Shown piece after piece: positions 16,377 through 25,415 of a stretch of 64,000 bases of DNA. Under the pieces are notes generated by a model, which was not told the origin of the DNA, ran no database searches, and worked only from the letters and a program-made list of their open reading frames with translations. Made by a program: the position numbers and the translations under genes. Each line of letters begins with the position of its first letter. Positions within the stretch are counted from its first letter, which is position 1. The stretch is from Anaerolineae bacterium (GTDB taxonomy: Bacteria; Chloroflexota; Anaerolineae; Aggregatilineales; UBA2796): positions 124,001 through 188,000 of the forward strand of contig JAHBVJ010000015.1 of NCBI GenBank assembly GCA_019637615.1. The letters run 5' to 3'.

Positions 16377-18009
16377 GGGTCAGGGTATCGTTGAGTAAGG
16401 TGAGACCGGTCATGTACATGATCAACTGCCGTTTGGGGTAGTCGCTGTGCAGGGGCACCATAGAGATAAACAACAGCCCTTCAATAAATCGAATTTCGTC
16501 CAGATTATATCCCATGCTGACTACCAACGCATCGAACAGCGCTTGAATCAGATGCCCGTTCTCGGCGTCGTATACTTCCCCTTCGAACGTGCCCTGATCT
16601 TCATGGATCGTGAAAATATCCGCGACGATGTAATCGTACAAGCCGCAAATGCTGTGGCGCAGTTTGGCGATGTCGTAGCGCGGGTCGCCATACAAGCCCT
16701 TTGACCCGAACGATCCACGCGGATCAATCAACCGGATGATTTGGTTACTGATGTCAAACAAAATGTTTGAAAAGCAAAAATCGCCGTGAATGATGCACGG
16801 CTGAGTCGTCAGCGCCAGCGCTTCAGCGCGCTCACAAATCGCCTGATGCAGTATGGGGATATTCTGCAACGTCCGGTGGTTATAGGTCACCGTTTCTGCG
16901 TCCAGCAGACGCTGCCAGAAGCCCGATTGATTGCGCAAGACGTGGAGCCGTTCCCACGTCTTATCCAGATAGATCGTGGTGACTTCATCTGAACGCAACT
17001 GCCCTTGATATTGGCGGAAGATGTCGTGGATGCGGAATACGTGCTTTAAGATCGATGCCCAGTTATCGACATGCAGATTCCCGTATACGTACAGTTCCGC
17101 CAGCGTGGGATATCCGTAATATTCCTGTACGATGTGCAGTTGGTTGTCGCGAATGTGATGCGTCACGATCCTTGGCGTAAGCACTTTTAGCTCGTCCGGC
17201 AGCATCAAGTACCAATCCAGCTCATCCCGCAGTTTGGCATCATTCTTGCTGACTTTCGTGATCGTGTTGAGGATCGGGTCGATGTGCAGCGAGTTGAAAT
17301 GGCGCGGACGGAGCAGCAATCGGCGGGCAGTGACCAGATGATCGATATTCCCGAAATCGTACCATGCCGCGACACGCCGCGCATGGATCGGATGCTGTAT
17401 ACCATACCGTCGCAGCACATCACTAAGCTGCTTTTCGCCTCCGCTGATGCTCTGTTCAATACATGTCCGTAAATACGCCCCGTCCACGAAATGGTAGTAA
17501 CCAGCCAGCGCCAGTTTTGGCTCTATCGCCAGCTCTTGCTTATCCGCGTAATCGAGCACATGTCCGTCATCGTCCAGCAAGGCCAAGCACCAACGGCGCG
17601 AGTCCTCCACTTCCGAGACGTACACCATATCCTCGGTCATGTCGTATGGATCGCGTATGAGCGTATCGCCAAGCAGGACGCGGACATTACCGCTGCTGGG
17701 CGAACTCGCTAATCCCGTCGCCAGCGATTCGATGATCGTGCCGTCATGGGTTAACGCCGCAATCGTGATGTCGATGCGTTCTGAATAGGTGCGCTGCAAA
17801 AATGTGCGGAGGCGCTGATCTTGCTCGCGGATAACGACGGTTACTTGCTGAATATGCTTTTCTAGAAGGTCTTCCAGAATCCAACTGATGACCGGCCTGC
17901 CATTGACGGGAACCATCGCGTTGGATTGATAGGTGCTAACAGGCAAATTGCTGTAGTTAATCGGGCCGCCACACAGGACAATCGTGGATGTTGTTAGGTT
18001 CATACTCAC
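16360..18009 (-). CDS. Nucleotidyltransferase-kinase fusion protein (NTP_transferase + APH/choline-kinase-like)
   Basis: A 549-residue two-domain enzyme. Residues 1 to about 240 form a nucleotidyltransferase domain (IVLCGGPIN at the N terminus, AMVPVNGRPVISWIL, LLGDTLI as the metal-binding strand). Residues about 280-549 form a protein-kinase-like small-molecule kinase with the Brenner motif IIHGDFCFSNILFD (H408-G-D410) and the metal-binding D429 in IRLIDPRG. The pairing resembles LicC plus LicA fused, which activate choline in other bacteria, but no choline transporter or LicD is seen here. The start is GTG 18009 or ATG 18003. The first nucleotide-binding loop is atypical (CGGPINYSNL), so that domain may be altered. 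Confidence 0.82.
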   Translation of the reverse strand: MSMNLTTSTIVLCGGPINYSNLPVSTYQSNAMVPVNGRPVISWILEDLLEKHIQQVTVVIREQDQRLRTFLQRTYSERIDITIAALTHDGTIIESLATGLASSPSSGNVRVLLGDTLIRDPYDMTEDMVYVSEVEDSRRWCLALLDDDGHVLDYADKQELAIEPKLALAGYYHFVDGAYLRTCIEQSISGGEKQLSDVLRRYGIQHPIHARRVAAWYDFGNIDHLVTARRLLLRPRHFNSLHIDPILNTITKVSKNDAKLRDELDWYLMLPDELKVLTPRIVTHHIRDNQLHIVQEYYGYPTLAELYVYGNLHVDNWASILKHVFRIHDIFRQYQGQLRSDEVTTIYLDKTWERLHVLRNQSGFWQRLLDAETVTYNHRTLQNIPILHQAICERAEALALTTQPCIIHGDFCFSNILFDISNQIIRLIDPRGSFGSKGLYGDPRYDIAKLRHSICGLYDYIVADIFTIHEDQGTFEGEVYDAENGHLIQALFDALVVSMGYNLDEIRFIEGLLFISMVPLHSDYPKRQLIMYMTGLTLLNDTLTHAHLD

Positions 18010-18036
18010 ATTTATCTCAATGCGTAACAGCGACCC

Positions 18037-18045
18037 ATTCTAGCA
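18037..18045 (-). promoter_or_regulatory. Extended -10 promoter of the glycan cassette
   Basis: The minus strand reads TG-C-TAGAAT (18045-18037), an extended -10 element without a good -35. Transcription would start about 20-25 nt before the fusion gene. Confidence 0.45.
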
Positions 18046-18117
18046 AACGGCGGCGATGTTGACCACAAGCCACCGCCCGAATAGCGCCTTATCACGCCTA
18101 GTATCGCCTTCCGTGCA

Positions 18118-18146
18118 TAGGCACTGCCTACCACTTGGCTTATAAT
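18118..18146 (+). promoter_or_regulatory. Promoter of the DegT aminotransferase gene
   Basis: TAGGCA (18118-18123) and the perfect TATAAT (18141-18146) are 17 nt apart. Transcription would start near 18153, about 40 nt before the ATG. Confidence 0.65.
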
Positions 18147-18192
18147 AGGCGAAGTTATCAGTTATCATCCACGCCTATGCTAGGACTCAATT

Positions 18193-19395
18193 ATGAATGC
18201 GGAAAAAACCTTTCCCCGCGCCACGTTCCTTCCATTTGCCAAACCTGATGTAGGTCAAGAGGAAATCGATGCTGTTGGGGAGGTCATTCGGTCAGGGTGG
18301 TTAACCACTGGCCCCAAAACCAAGGAATTCGAGGCTGCTTTTGCCTCGTTTGTCGGCGCGAAACATGCCATTGCGGTGAACTCTGCGACAGCGGCAATGC
18401 ACCTCGCGCTAGAGGCCGCTAAACTAGCTCCGAATGATGAAGTCATCACGTCCACCTTCACCTTCGCCGCGACGGCAGAGGTCGTTCGTTATTTCAACGC
18501 CAAACCAGTCTTTGTAGATATAGACCCGGCTACCTTCAACTTGGATGTTTCCCAGATTCCATCGAAGATCACGCGTCGAACCAAAGCCATCATTCCGGTT
18601 CATGTGGGTGGTCAAGCCGCCGATCTGAATGCGATTCATGCTATCGCCAGAGAGCATAATCTCGTCGTGATCGAAGACGCTGCCCACGCACTGCCAACCT
18701 ACTACAACAACAAACTCATCGGCAGTCTGAGCGACTTCACCACCTTCAGCTTCTACGCCACCAAAACCCTCGCCACGGGTGAAGGCGGCATGATCACCAC
18801 CGATAACGATGCATGGGCAGATCGCTGCCGGATCATGGCACTGCATGGGATCAGCAAAGATGCATGGAAACGGTACACCAGCGAGGGCAATTGGTATTAC
18901 GAGATCGTTGCGCCGGGGTTCAAATACAACATGACGGATGTGGCGGCGGCGATGGGCTTGGTGCAGCTCACAAAAGTCAACCGGATGAACGAACGTCGGC
19001 AGCATATCGCGGAACGTTATGACGACGCCTTTTCAAAGGATGCCGCGCTCACCATCCCTGCCCGCACGTCCGCCAGTACGCATCCCTTCCATCTCTATAT
19101 CCTGAGCCTCAATCTAGAAAACCTCTCGATTGACCGCAACGAATTCATCAACCAACTGCGCAAATACAACATCGGGGTGAGTGTCCACTGGATGCCGCTG
19201 CATATGCATCCCTACTATCGCGATACCTACGAATATGAACCGATGGACTTTCCGCAAGCCTATAACGCCTTTCAGCGCATCATCTCGCTCCCGATCTATC
19301 CCACGATGTCGAACGAAGACATCGAGGATGTCATTTCCGCCGTCACGTATATCGCGGATCAAAACCGACGGATCGCCGCCTCTCAACACAGTTAG
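18193..19395 (+). CDS. DegT/DnrJ/EryC1/StrS-family aminotransferase
   Basis: A 400-residue PLP enzyme. The N terminus has the family opening FLPFAKPDVGQEEIDAV and SGWLTTGP. NSATAAMHLAL binds the cofactor phosphate, IEDAAHALP supplies the cofactor aspartate at 162, and K191 in SFYATKTLATGEGG is the Schiff-base lysine. EGGMITT and GFKYNMTDVAAAMG are also diagnostic. These enzymes transaminate keto-sugars attached to UDP or dTDP, making amino sugars for surface glycans. It is divergent from the nucleotidyltransferase-kinase cassette and convergent with the sugar transferase, so it fits the polysaccharide block. The sugar substrate is not known. Confidence 0.92.
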   Translation: MNAEKTFPRATFLPFAKPDVGQEEIDAVGEVIRSGWLTTGPKTKEFEAAFASFVGAKHAIAVNSATAAMHLALEAAKLAPNDEVITSTFTFAATAEVVRYFNAKPVFVDIDPATFNLDVSQIPSKITRRTKAIIPVHVGGQAADLNAIHAIAREHNLVVIEDAAHALPTYYNNKLIGSLSDFTTFSFYATKTLATGEGGMITTDNDAWADRCRIMALHGISKDAWKRYTSEGNWYYEIVAPGFKYNMTDVAAAMGLVQLTKVNRMNERRQHIAERYDDAFSKDAALTIPARTSASTHPFHLYILSLNLENLSIDRNEFINQLRKYNIGVSVHWMPLHMHPYYRDTYEYEPMDFPQAYNAFQRIISLPIYPTMSNEDIEDVISAVTYIADQNRRIAASQHS

Positions 19396-19422
19396 AAGAC
19401 GTCTGCGCGTTGAAAAACAAAT

Positions 19423-19450
19423 CCCCCTCGCCTACGAATGGCTGAGGGGG
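19423..19450. terminator. Bidirectional terminator between aminotransferase and sugar transferase
   Basis: CCCCCTC (19423-19429) pairs with GAGGGGG (19444-19450), extended inside by GCC/GGC. On the minus strand it is followed by ATTTGTTTTTC, a good T-tract for the sugar transferase gene. Confidence 0.8.
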
Positions 19451-19527
19451 TAAATTCCACCATCTATACAACCGGGATGCATCTAAGAAGCGGTCGCTTG
19501 CTATTGCAGCGCCAAGTCTCCCACTTG

Positions 19528-20232
19528 CTAACTGAAGATTCGCTGAACGGTCTTCAAAATGATCCGAATATCTTGGTCAACGCTTGGATCTTTGGCGTAG
19601 TCCATATCCAGCTTAAGTTTCGCTGGCATCACTTCCGTCAAATACTTGTGTTCCCAATCCGGCCCCTGCAAGATGGCTTCTTCGTTCCGGTACTCAACCG
19701 ACGCCGGACTCGTGATCCCCGGCTTCACATCCAGAATGCGCCGCTGTTCAGGCGTATATTTCTGAACATAGGTCGGATCTTCGGGGCGCGGGCCGACCAA
19801 GCTCATATCGCCTTTCAGGACGTTGAGGAGCTGTGGAAGTTCATCCATCTTGGTGCGGCGCAAAACGCGACCGATCGGCGTCACACGCGTGTCGCTACCA
19901 GCCGTGATACGTGGCCCTACCTTATCCGCGCTGACGATCATGGATCGGAACTTGTACAGCGTGAACGGCTTCCCATTCAGCCCGACGCGTTTGGCCTTGT
20001 ACAACACTGGCCCCGGCGACGTGAGCTGAATTGCCACGCCGATGGCGAAAAATACGGGCGTAAGCGCCAGCAACGCCGCCGCGCTGACTGCAATATCGAA
20101 TAACCGCTTGAGGGCGAAATTGGCCTGAAATCTCTGCGCTGGTTTCGGCTGATGCATTAATCCCTTATATACCAAATACGCTAGGAAGTTGATCATCACA
20201 AGAACGCCGATAGCACGGAGTAGTTTATGCAT
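19528..20232 (-). CDS. Undecaprenyl-phosphate sugar phosphotransferase (bacterial sugar transferase family)
   Basis: A membrane enzyme of about 234 residues that transfers a sugar-1-phosphate to undecaprenyl phosphate, the first step of surface glycan assembly. A hydrophobic N-terminal helix (LLRAIGVLVMINFLAYLV) is followed by LKRLFDIAVSAAALLALTPVF, the re-entrant helix of the monotopic PGT domain, allowing for its neighbours. The conserved tail includes GPVLYKAKRVGLNGKPF, YKFRSMI, TRVTPIGRVLRRTKMDELPQL and MSLVGPRPE. It lacks the long N-terminal region of WbaP, so it belongs to the short group. The frame opens at a TTG (20265); ATG codons at 20244 or 20232 are more likely starts. It closes the polysaccharide block. 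Confidence 0.9.
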   Translation of the reverse strand: MHKLLRAIGVLVMINFLAYLVYKGLMHQPKPAQRFQANFALKRLFDIAVSAAALLALTPVFFAIGVAIQLTSPGPVLYKAKRVGLNGKPFTLYKFRSMIVSADKVGPRITAGSDTRVTPIGRVLRRTKMDELPQLLNVLKGDMSLVGPRPEDPTYVQKYTPEQRRILDVKPGITSPASVEYRNEEAILQGPDWEHKYLTEVMPAKLKLDMDYAKDPSVDQDIRIILKTVQRIFS

Positions 20233-20265
20233 CCTCAATCCCATCCTAGAACTTGCGCGGCACAA

Positions 20266-20840
20266 TAGCTAGGTAGACGACACGTCAAATAATAGTCTTG
20301 ATGATCTACCTTAATGAGAAAACAATTCCGCTTCAATAATTAGCGAATTCGTGGGCATCCAAACACGCGATCAAGGCCACGATGCTTACTAAAATAGCAC
20401 TCTTATGTAGCAAAAATAATCTCAGAAGTGATACAAAAATGCCACTCCGACGCACCATACGCGGCTAAACGCGTGATGAGCAGCCTCTGATCATGTACAG
20501 TTTGTCTATCACGGCGATGCCCGATTTCATGCGCCCGGACGCCGATTCCGAACTGTTCATTTGTGTTTTTAGCCTGCCCACATTACAACGACCTAAAAAA
20601 CGCACTCTTTTGTGTTTCAAAATCGTTAGAGAACGACTTCAGTATTGTTAAAGGTGACGCAGCCGCGCAAAGTAGGATTTTTATATCCATTGTCTGCAAG
20701 GCACTTCGGCAGCCTGTTAGGTTGGTTATGGTAAACCGACCATGAGCTGACAACGACTGTATTCGTTGCGCTGCAAAACGCTTTCTTCGGTGGCACGTAT
20801 TATCATGAAGAGGCTATGGTGCGCAAAGTGGGACATATCG
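20266..20840. other. Gene-free divergent intergenic region
   Basis: This 575-nt AT-rich stretch separates the sugar transferase from the MalT-like regulator. It contains a 7-bp inverted repeat (AGGTAGA 20271-20277, TCTACCT 20305-20311). A 60-codon frame at 20563-20745 has no ribosome site and an unlikely composition. No RNA gene or mobile element was recognised. Confidence 0.5.
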
Positions 20841-23474
20841 ATGGACGGTAGGCTGCTCGTTACGAAATTTTACATTCCGCAATCCCGCGCGAGTCTGGTA
20901 CGCCGTGAGCGACTATTAGAGCAGCTTGATCAAGGGTTGCGCGCCGGACACCACCTGACGCTGATCGCCGCACCAGCAGGCTTCGGCAAAACCACGCTCG
21001 TCACCGACTGGCTGCGCTCGACTGAACGCCATGTCGCGTGGATCTCGCTAGATGAGGTCGATAACGATCCCGTCTCGTTTTTCACCGTCCTGATCGCGGC
21101 CTTACAACAGGTGCAGTCGGGTCTGGGCGAACACGCACAGCAGCTTCTCCGTTTGCCACAACCGCCCTCGCTCTCTGCCTTGTGTGTCACCTTGATCAAT
21201 GACATCACCGCCGCCGCGCTCGACTTGACGCTTGTGCTGGACGACTACCACGCCATCACCGATCCCGGCCTTCAGCAAGCGGTGGGCTTTTTTATCGAGC
21301 GCTTGCCGCCCTCCCTGCACGTCCTGATCACTACCCGCGAACTGCCCGATCTGCCGCTGGCGCGGCTGCGCGTCCGCAACCAGATCACCGAAATCCATGA
21401 ACACGATCTACGCTTCACGCTCGCGGAAGCCCGCGAATTCTTCCAGCACACTATCCCGCTGGAACTCTCCGCGCACGCTGTCGAGACGCTGCAAACTCGC
21501 ACCGAAGGCTGGATCGCGGGTTTACAACTGGCGGGCTTGGCGCTGCAAAGCGGCAGAATCGACGCCGAGGCATTCGTCGCCACCTTCGCGGGCAGTGATC
21601 GTTACGTGGTGGATTATTTGCTTTCCGAGGTATTGCAGCGCCAGCCTGCCGCCATTTGCGACTTCCTCCGCCAAACCTCGGTGCTAGATCGGCTGAATGC
21701 CTCGATCTGCGATGCGCTGACGGAACGCACGGACAGCCAGCCAACCTTACATCAACTTGAAACCGCCAACGTTTTCCTGATTCCGCTCGATAACCAGCGC
21801 GAATGGTATCGCTATAACCGCCTATTCGCGGAATTTCTGCGCTCCACCCTCACGGCGGATGAAACTCGACGGCTGAATCTGAACGCCATGTACTGGTACG
21901 AAGCAAATGGCTACCTCCGTCCGGCGATCCAGCACGCCTTGGCGGGTAGCGCGACCAACGATGCCGTCCGGTTGGTTGGCCTCGCCGCAGACTCGACTCT
22001 GCACGCGGGCGAGATCGTCACGCTGGCGCACTGGCTGAATGCGCTGCCAGAGTCGTCGGTGCGCGCGGATTTCGAGCTGTGTGTTTACAAAGGTTGGGTG
22101 TCGATGCTGACGAGCGACATCGAAACCGCCCACGCTTACGCCGATGCCGCCGAAGTCGTCGTCAAGGCCGCCGATCAACGTGGTAGGCTGCTGCTTCTGC
22201 GCGGCTATCTCGCCCTTGCCGATCACAATCCGCAAACCGTGATCGACTATGCGACGGCGGCACTGCAAACCTTCGGGCAGTCACAGCCCGTCTGGCGCAT
22301 GACGGCGCTGTGGGTGCTGGCAGAGGGCGAAGAACGCAGCGGGCATCTCACCCGCATGATCAACTCGCTCAATGAGGCGCGCCAGCTCGGTTCCACACTT
22401 GGCACGCAGATGTTTACCGTTGTGATCGACTCGTTCCTTGCCTCCGCCTTGAACGAGCAGGGGCAGCGCGCCGAAGCCGTCACCATCTGCGAGCAATCGC
22501 TCGCCCGCTTAGGCGGTACGGCGGAGCAGTCATCGCCCGTAGCGGCAGTGCTCTATGCGCGGTTAGCGCTGCTGCTGTACGAAGCGAACCAGTTGGACGC
22601 CGCGAATGCGCACTGTACCCGCTTGGAAACCCTCAGCGAAGAATTTCTCTCGCAAGAACTCAACCAATTGGCGCAGGGGATTCGCGCCCGTCTGCTGGCG
22701 TCGGATCATAAAGCTGCGTCCGCGCTGAATATGCTGGACAGCCTCACCAAGTCCGTCGAGCAATCGCACCTCTCCGACTCTGGTTGGTTGGTTGCCGAGG
22801 CCATCAATATCCGCTTGCGTCGCGGCGATCTTGACTCGACGCAAGCATGGGCGGATCGTGTGCGCTGGTCAGCCGTCGAGACACTGCAATGGCTGGAGAT
22901 TGATGAGTACGCCGCCTATGCCCGCTGCCTGATCGCCTTGGAACGCTGGACGGAAGCGCGCGACTGGCTCGCTCGGCTAGAAAAGTTCGCCCACGAGCGT
23001 GAATTGCGGCGTTTGCTGCTGACGATCTATTTACTGCAAGCTATCGCCGCCGACCGCACGAACGATCATGCGCGGGCGCGCGAACGGCTGACCTTGGCGC
23101 TCGCCATTGCCGCGCCGGAAGCCTATTTCCGCGCCTTCCTTGACGAGGGCGAATCACTCTTGCGGATGCTACCCGCCGTGCGCCATCTCGAACCGCGCTT
23201 CATCGATCAGGTTTTGAACGCGGCGCTTGGCTTACAACCCTCAACGCGTGAGACCGCCGACTCCCTGATCGAGCCGCTCAGTGACCGCGAATTGGAAGTC
23301 CTGCGGCTGATCGCGGCTGGGCTTTCCAACGCCGAGATCGCGGATCGCCTTTTCATCGCGGAGGGCACGGTCAAACGCCACATCAACCATATTTATGGCA
23401 AATTAGCGGTCGGCAGCCGCACGCAAGCCGTCGCCCGCTCCCGCGAATTAGGCTTGCTAGAAACCGAGCTTTAG
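20841..23474 (+). CDS. MalT-like LuxR-family transcriptional regulator (LAL/STAND type)
   Basis: An 877-residue regulator. Residues 1-12 read MDGRLLVTKFYIP, the usual MalT-type opening. The NTPase domain has the P-loop APAGFGKTT at 44-52 and LVLDDYH as the Walker B region. A long helical repeat region (about 330-790) follows, as in MalT-like sensors. The C-terminal LuxR HTH reads LSDRELEVLRLIAAGLSNAEIADRLF then EGTVKRHINHIYGKL. Such proteins are ATP-dependent signal-responsive activators; targets are unknown. The frame is open from 20766, but GGGA about 8 nt before 20841 and the family start choose the shorter form. It has no operon partner, and the mal operon is far away. Confidence 0.92.
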   Translation: MDGRLLVTKFYIPQSRASLVRRERLLEQLDQGLRAGHHLTLIAAPAGFGKTTLVTDWLRSTERHVAWISLDEVDNDPVSFFTVLIAALQQVQSGLGEHAQQLLRLPQPPSLSALCVTLINDITAAALDLTLVLDDYHAITDPGLQQAVGFFIERLPPSLHVLITTRELPDLPLARLRVRNQITEIHEHDLRFTLAEAREFFQHTIPLELSAHAVETLQTRTEGWIAGLQLAGLALQSGRIDAEAFVATFAGSDRYVVDYLLSEVLQRQPAAICDFLRQTSVLDRLNASICDALTERTDSQPTLHQLETANVFLIPLDNQREWYRYNRLFAEFLRSTLTADETRRLNLNAMYWYEANGYLRPAIQHALAGSATNDAVRLVGLAADSTLHAGEIVTLAHWLNALPESSVRADFELCVYKGWVSMLTSDIETAHAYADAAEVVVKAADQRGRLLLLRGYLALADHNPQTVIDYATAALQTFGQSQPVWRMTALWVLAEGEERSGHLTRMINSLNEARQLGSTLGTQMFTVVIDSFLASALNEQGQRAEAVTICEQSLARLGGTAEQSSPVAAVLYARLALLLYEANQLDAANAHCTRLETLSEEFLSQELNQLAQGIRARLLASDHKAASALNMLDSLTKSVEQSHLSDSGWLVAEAINIRLRRGDLDSTQAWADRVRWSAVETLQWLEIDEYAAYARCLIALERWTEARDWLARLEKFAHERELRRLLLTIYLLQAIAADRTNDHARARERLTLALAIAAPEAYFRAFLDEGESLLRMLPAVRHLEPRFIDQVLNAALGLQPSTRETADSLIEPLSDRELEVLRLIAAGLSNAEIADRLFIAEGTVKRHINHIYGKLAVGSRTQAVARSRELGLLETEL

Positions 23475-23507
23475 CGCTTGATCACCGCCCGCGCTCAAAA
23501 CGGCAGA

Positions 23508-23804
23508 TTAGTTTTCGCCTTCTATGTAGGCGATCAGTTTCGTCAGATGGGTGACCTGCTGCGCTAGGTAATCAGAGCCTTTCGTTGTGAGTCTATACAC
23601 TTTGCCGTTCGCCCGTGTGCCGCTCGGTTCCGCGATCAGCAGTTCTTCTTGAGTCAGATTGAATAATGCGCCCGCGACATCCCCAATCCCGATCTTCGTA
23701 TCACTTCGCAGCCGTTCGACCGTCTTACCGATTGAAGTGCTGGTATTCACACCAGATTTCACAGCAGCGAGAATATACAGGCGAATCGAAATCACATTCA
23801 TCAT
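23508..23804 (-). CDS. Small winged-helix (PadR-like) regulator
   Basis: About 98 residues with a single winged-helix domain: ISIRLYILAAVKSG as helix 1, IGIGDVAGALFNLTQEELL around the recognition helix, and GKVYRLTTKGSDYLAQQ as the wing and last helix. The wing sequence Y-x-L-T-x-x-G is typical of PadR/MarR-type regulators. Candidate starts are GTG 23813 and the ATG pair 23804/23801; GGAG is best spaced for the ATG pair. It is divergent from the Tat-exported hydrolase gene 170 nt away and may control it. Ligand and target are unknown. Confidence 0.65.
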   Translation of the reverse strand: MMNVISIRLYILAAVKSGVNTSTSIGKTVERLRSDTKIGIGDVAGALFNLTQEELLIAEPSGTRANGKVYRLTTKGSDYLAQQVTHLTKLIAYIEGEN

Positions 23805-23974
23805 GCGCTCCACGATATTATGTTCTCAATAATGTCTAGATTATCCCACAGAATGGGTACATCACCACAAATACACCCCCCGAATGTATCTTCTGGTACA
23901 CGCAGCTGCACCCGCTTGTGTGCCATCATGCATGGCGTAGTGCCTTACAGCCTTCGGGCAGAAAGAATCACCTC

Positions 23975-25330
23975 ATGCATAAGAAGCACAATCGTCGTCA
24001 TTTTCTGAAGCAAGCAGGACTGTTAGCGGGGTTTACGGCAGTAGGAGCAGCGGGGTTACCAACTATGAACGCCAGCGCAAGTGACCTGTTTTCATCCGGC
24101 AGAGCACCACAGGCGCAGGACGCCAAGCCGTGGTACAGCCTCAGCGTGATCGGTGATCCGCTGATGGACGAGCGTCTGATCTACTATCTAGGTCATTCAT
24201 GGTTCCGTATGGCCGACATCGGGGAATGCCTCGACACCGCCAGCCGCATCGAGGCGGGCAATCCTGCCAGTTGGCGCAAAGAGTGGTTCCGCACAGCGGA
24301 TCGTCTCCGCAAAGTTGCCGAAACCAGTCTCGCCATGCAGCACGATCTCAGCGCGGGCGAAAGCTACCTGCGCGCCGCCAGCTACTATCTGGCAGGGCTG
24401 ATCTACGCTGATACTCCCACCGATCCCGAAGTCCCGCGCACTGCCCGTGCCAGTGCGGAATGCTTCGAAGCCGCCTTGAAACTGCTAGACATCCCTGCCA
24501 CGCCTGTCAACATCCCATACGAGCAGTCTTCGCTCCCCGGCTACTTTTTCACCTCACCGCTGGCGACCAAACCCGCCCCGATCCTGATCGTGCATGAAGG
24601 CATGGATGCCTCGGTCGAGGAATGCCTCTTCCTCGCCCAAGAATCAATCAAGCGCGGCTATCACTGCTTGCTGTTCCATCACCCCGGTCAAGGGCTGGCC
24701 TTGCGGGAACGTGGTCTGACCTTCCGCCCCGACTGGGAAAAGGTGATCACGCCCGTGGTGGATTACGTCCTCACCCGCCCCGAAGTCGATCCCGCCCGCA
24801 TCTCGTTGACGGGTCTGAGCTTCGGCGGGGCGCTGGTGACACGGGCGATGGCCTTCGAGAAGCGCGTCAAAATCTGCATCGCCAACCCCGCCATGTACAG
24901 TTGGGCAGATTTCTTCGCGCAGTTCTTCTTCGCGGATAACCCCGATTTCGGCAAGCTGCTGGAAAGCGATCCCGACGCCTTCAACGCTGCCGTCGTCGGC
25001 TTCTTGCAGCAAGCCCCGCCCTATTACACATGGTGGTTCAATTCCGCTTCGTGGAAGTACGGTGCGAGTTCAGCCGCCGATCTGCTGACCAAGCTCAAGT
25101 CGTATACCAACGCTGACATTGCGCAGCTCGTCACCTGCCACATGCTCGTTATGGATGGCGAAGGCGAAAGTTGGGGCGCGGGACACGCCAAACGACTCTA
25201 TGATGCGCTGACTTGTCCCAAGGACTATATGCTGTTCACCGCCGAAGATACTGGCCTGCTGCATAACCAGAACGGTGCGCTGTCCGTCAGCAGTCAGCGC
25301 ATGTTTGACTGGCTCGATGAGCATATCTAG
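23975..25330 (+). CDS. Tat-exported alpha/beta hydrolase (FrsA/DUF1100-like)
   Basis: A 451-residue hydrolase starting MHKKHNRRHFLKQAG. R7-R8-x-F-L-K is a clear twin-arginine motif before a hydrophobic stretch, so it should be exported folded. After a helical region (about 60-180) comes the alpha/beta hydrolase core: ILIVHEGMDASVEE, LFHHPGQG, and the nucleophile elbow GLSFGG with S282. LVMDGEGES and GLLHNQNG are placed to supply the acid and histidine. The layout resembles 2,6-dihydropseudooxynicotine hydrolase and FrsA-like enzymes; the substrate is unknown. The frame extends upstream to 23918, but the Tat signal fixes 23975. The ribosome site is weak. Confidence 0.82.
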   Translation: MHKKHNRRHFLKQAGLLAGFTAVGAAGLPTMNASASDLFSSGRAPQAQDAKPWYSLSVIGDPLMDERLIYYLGHSWFRMADIGECLDTASRIEAGNPASWRKEWFRTADRLRKVAETSLAMQHDLSAGESYLRAASYYLAGLIYADTPTDPEVPRTARASAECFEAALKLLDIPATPVNIPYEQSSLPGYFFTSPLATKPAPILIVHEGMDASVEECLFLAQESIKRGYHCLLFHHPGQGLALRERGLTFRPDWEKVITPVVDYVLTRPEVDPARISLTGLSFGGALVTRAMAFEKRVKICIANPAMYSWADFFAQFFFADNPDFGKLLESDPDAFNAAVVGFLQQAPPYYTWWFNSASWKYGASSAADLLTKLKSYTNADIAQLVTCHMLVMDGEGESWGAGHAKRLYDALTCPKDYMLFTAEDTGLLHNQNGALSVSSQRMFDWLDEHI

Positions 25331-25415
25331 CCTCGCGGTAGCGTAAAACAACCGTCGGTGGTTGGGTTTGGGATGGATTACACGCGTTCCAATCTCAACC
25401 GTCGGCGGCGTGGCG

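Noticed and set aside
19438..20103. 221-codon plus-strand frame
   Set aside because: Antisense shadow of the sugar transferase, without any recognised domain.
20563..20745. 60-codon frame upstream of the MalT-like regulator
   Set aside because: No ribosome site, no similarity and intergenic composition.
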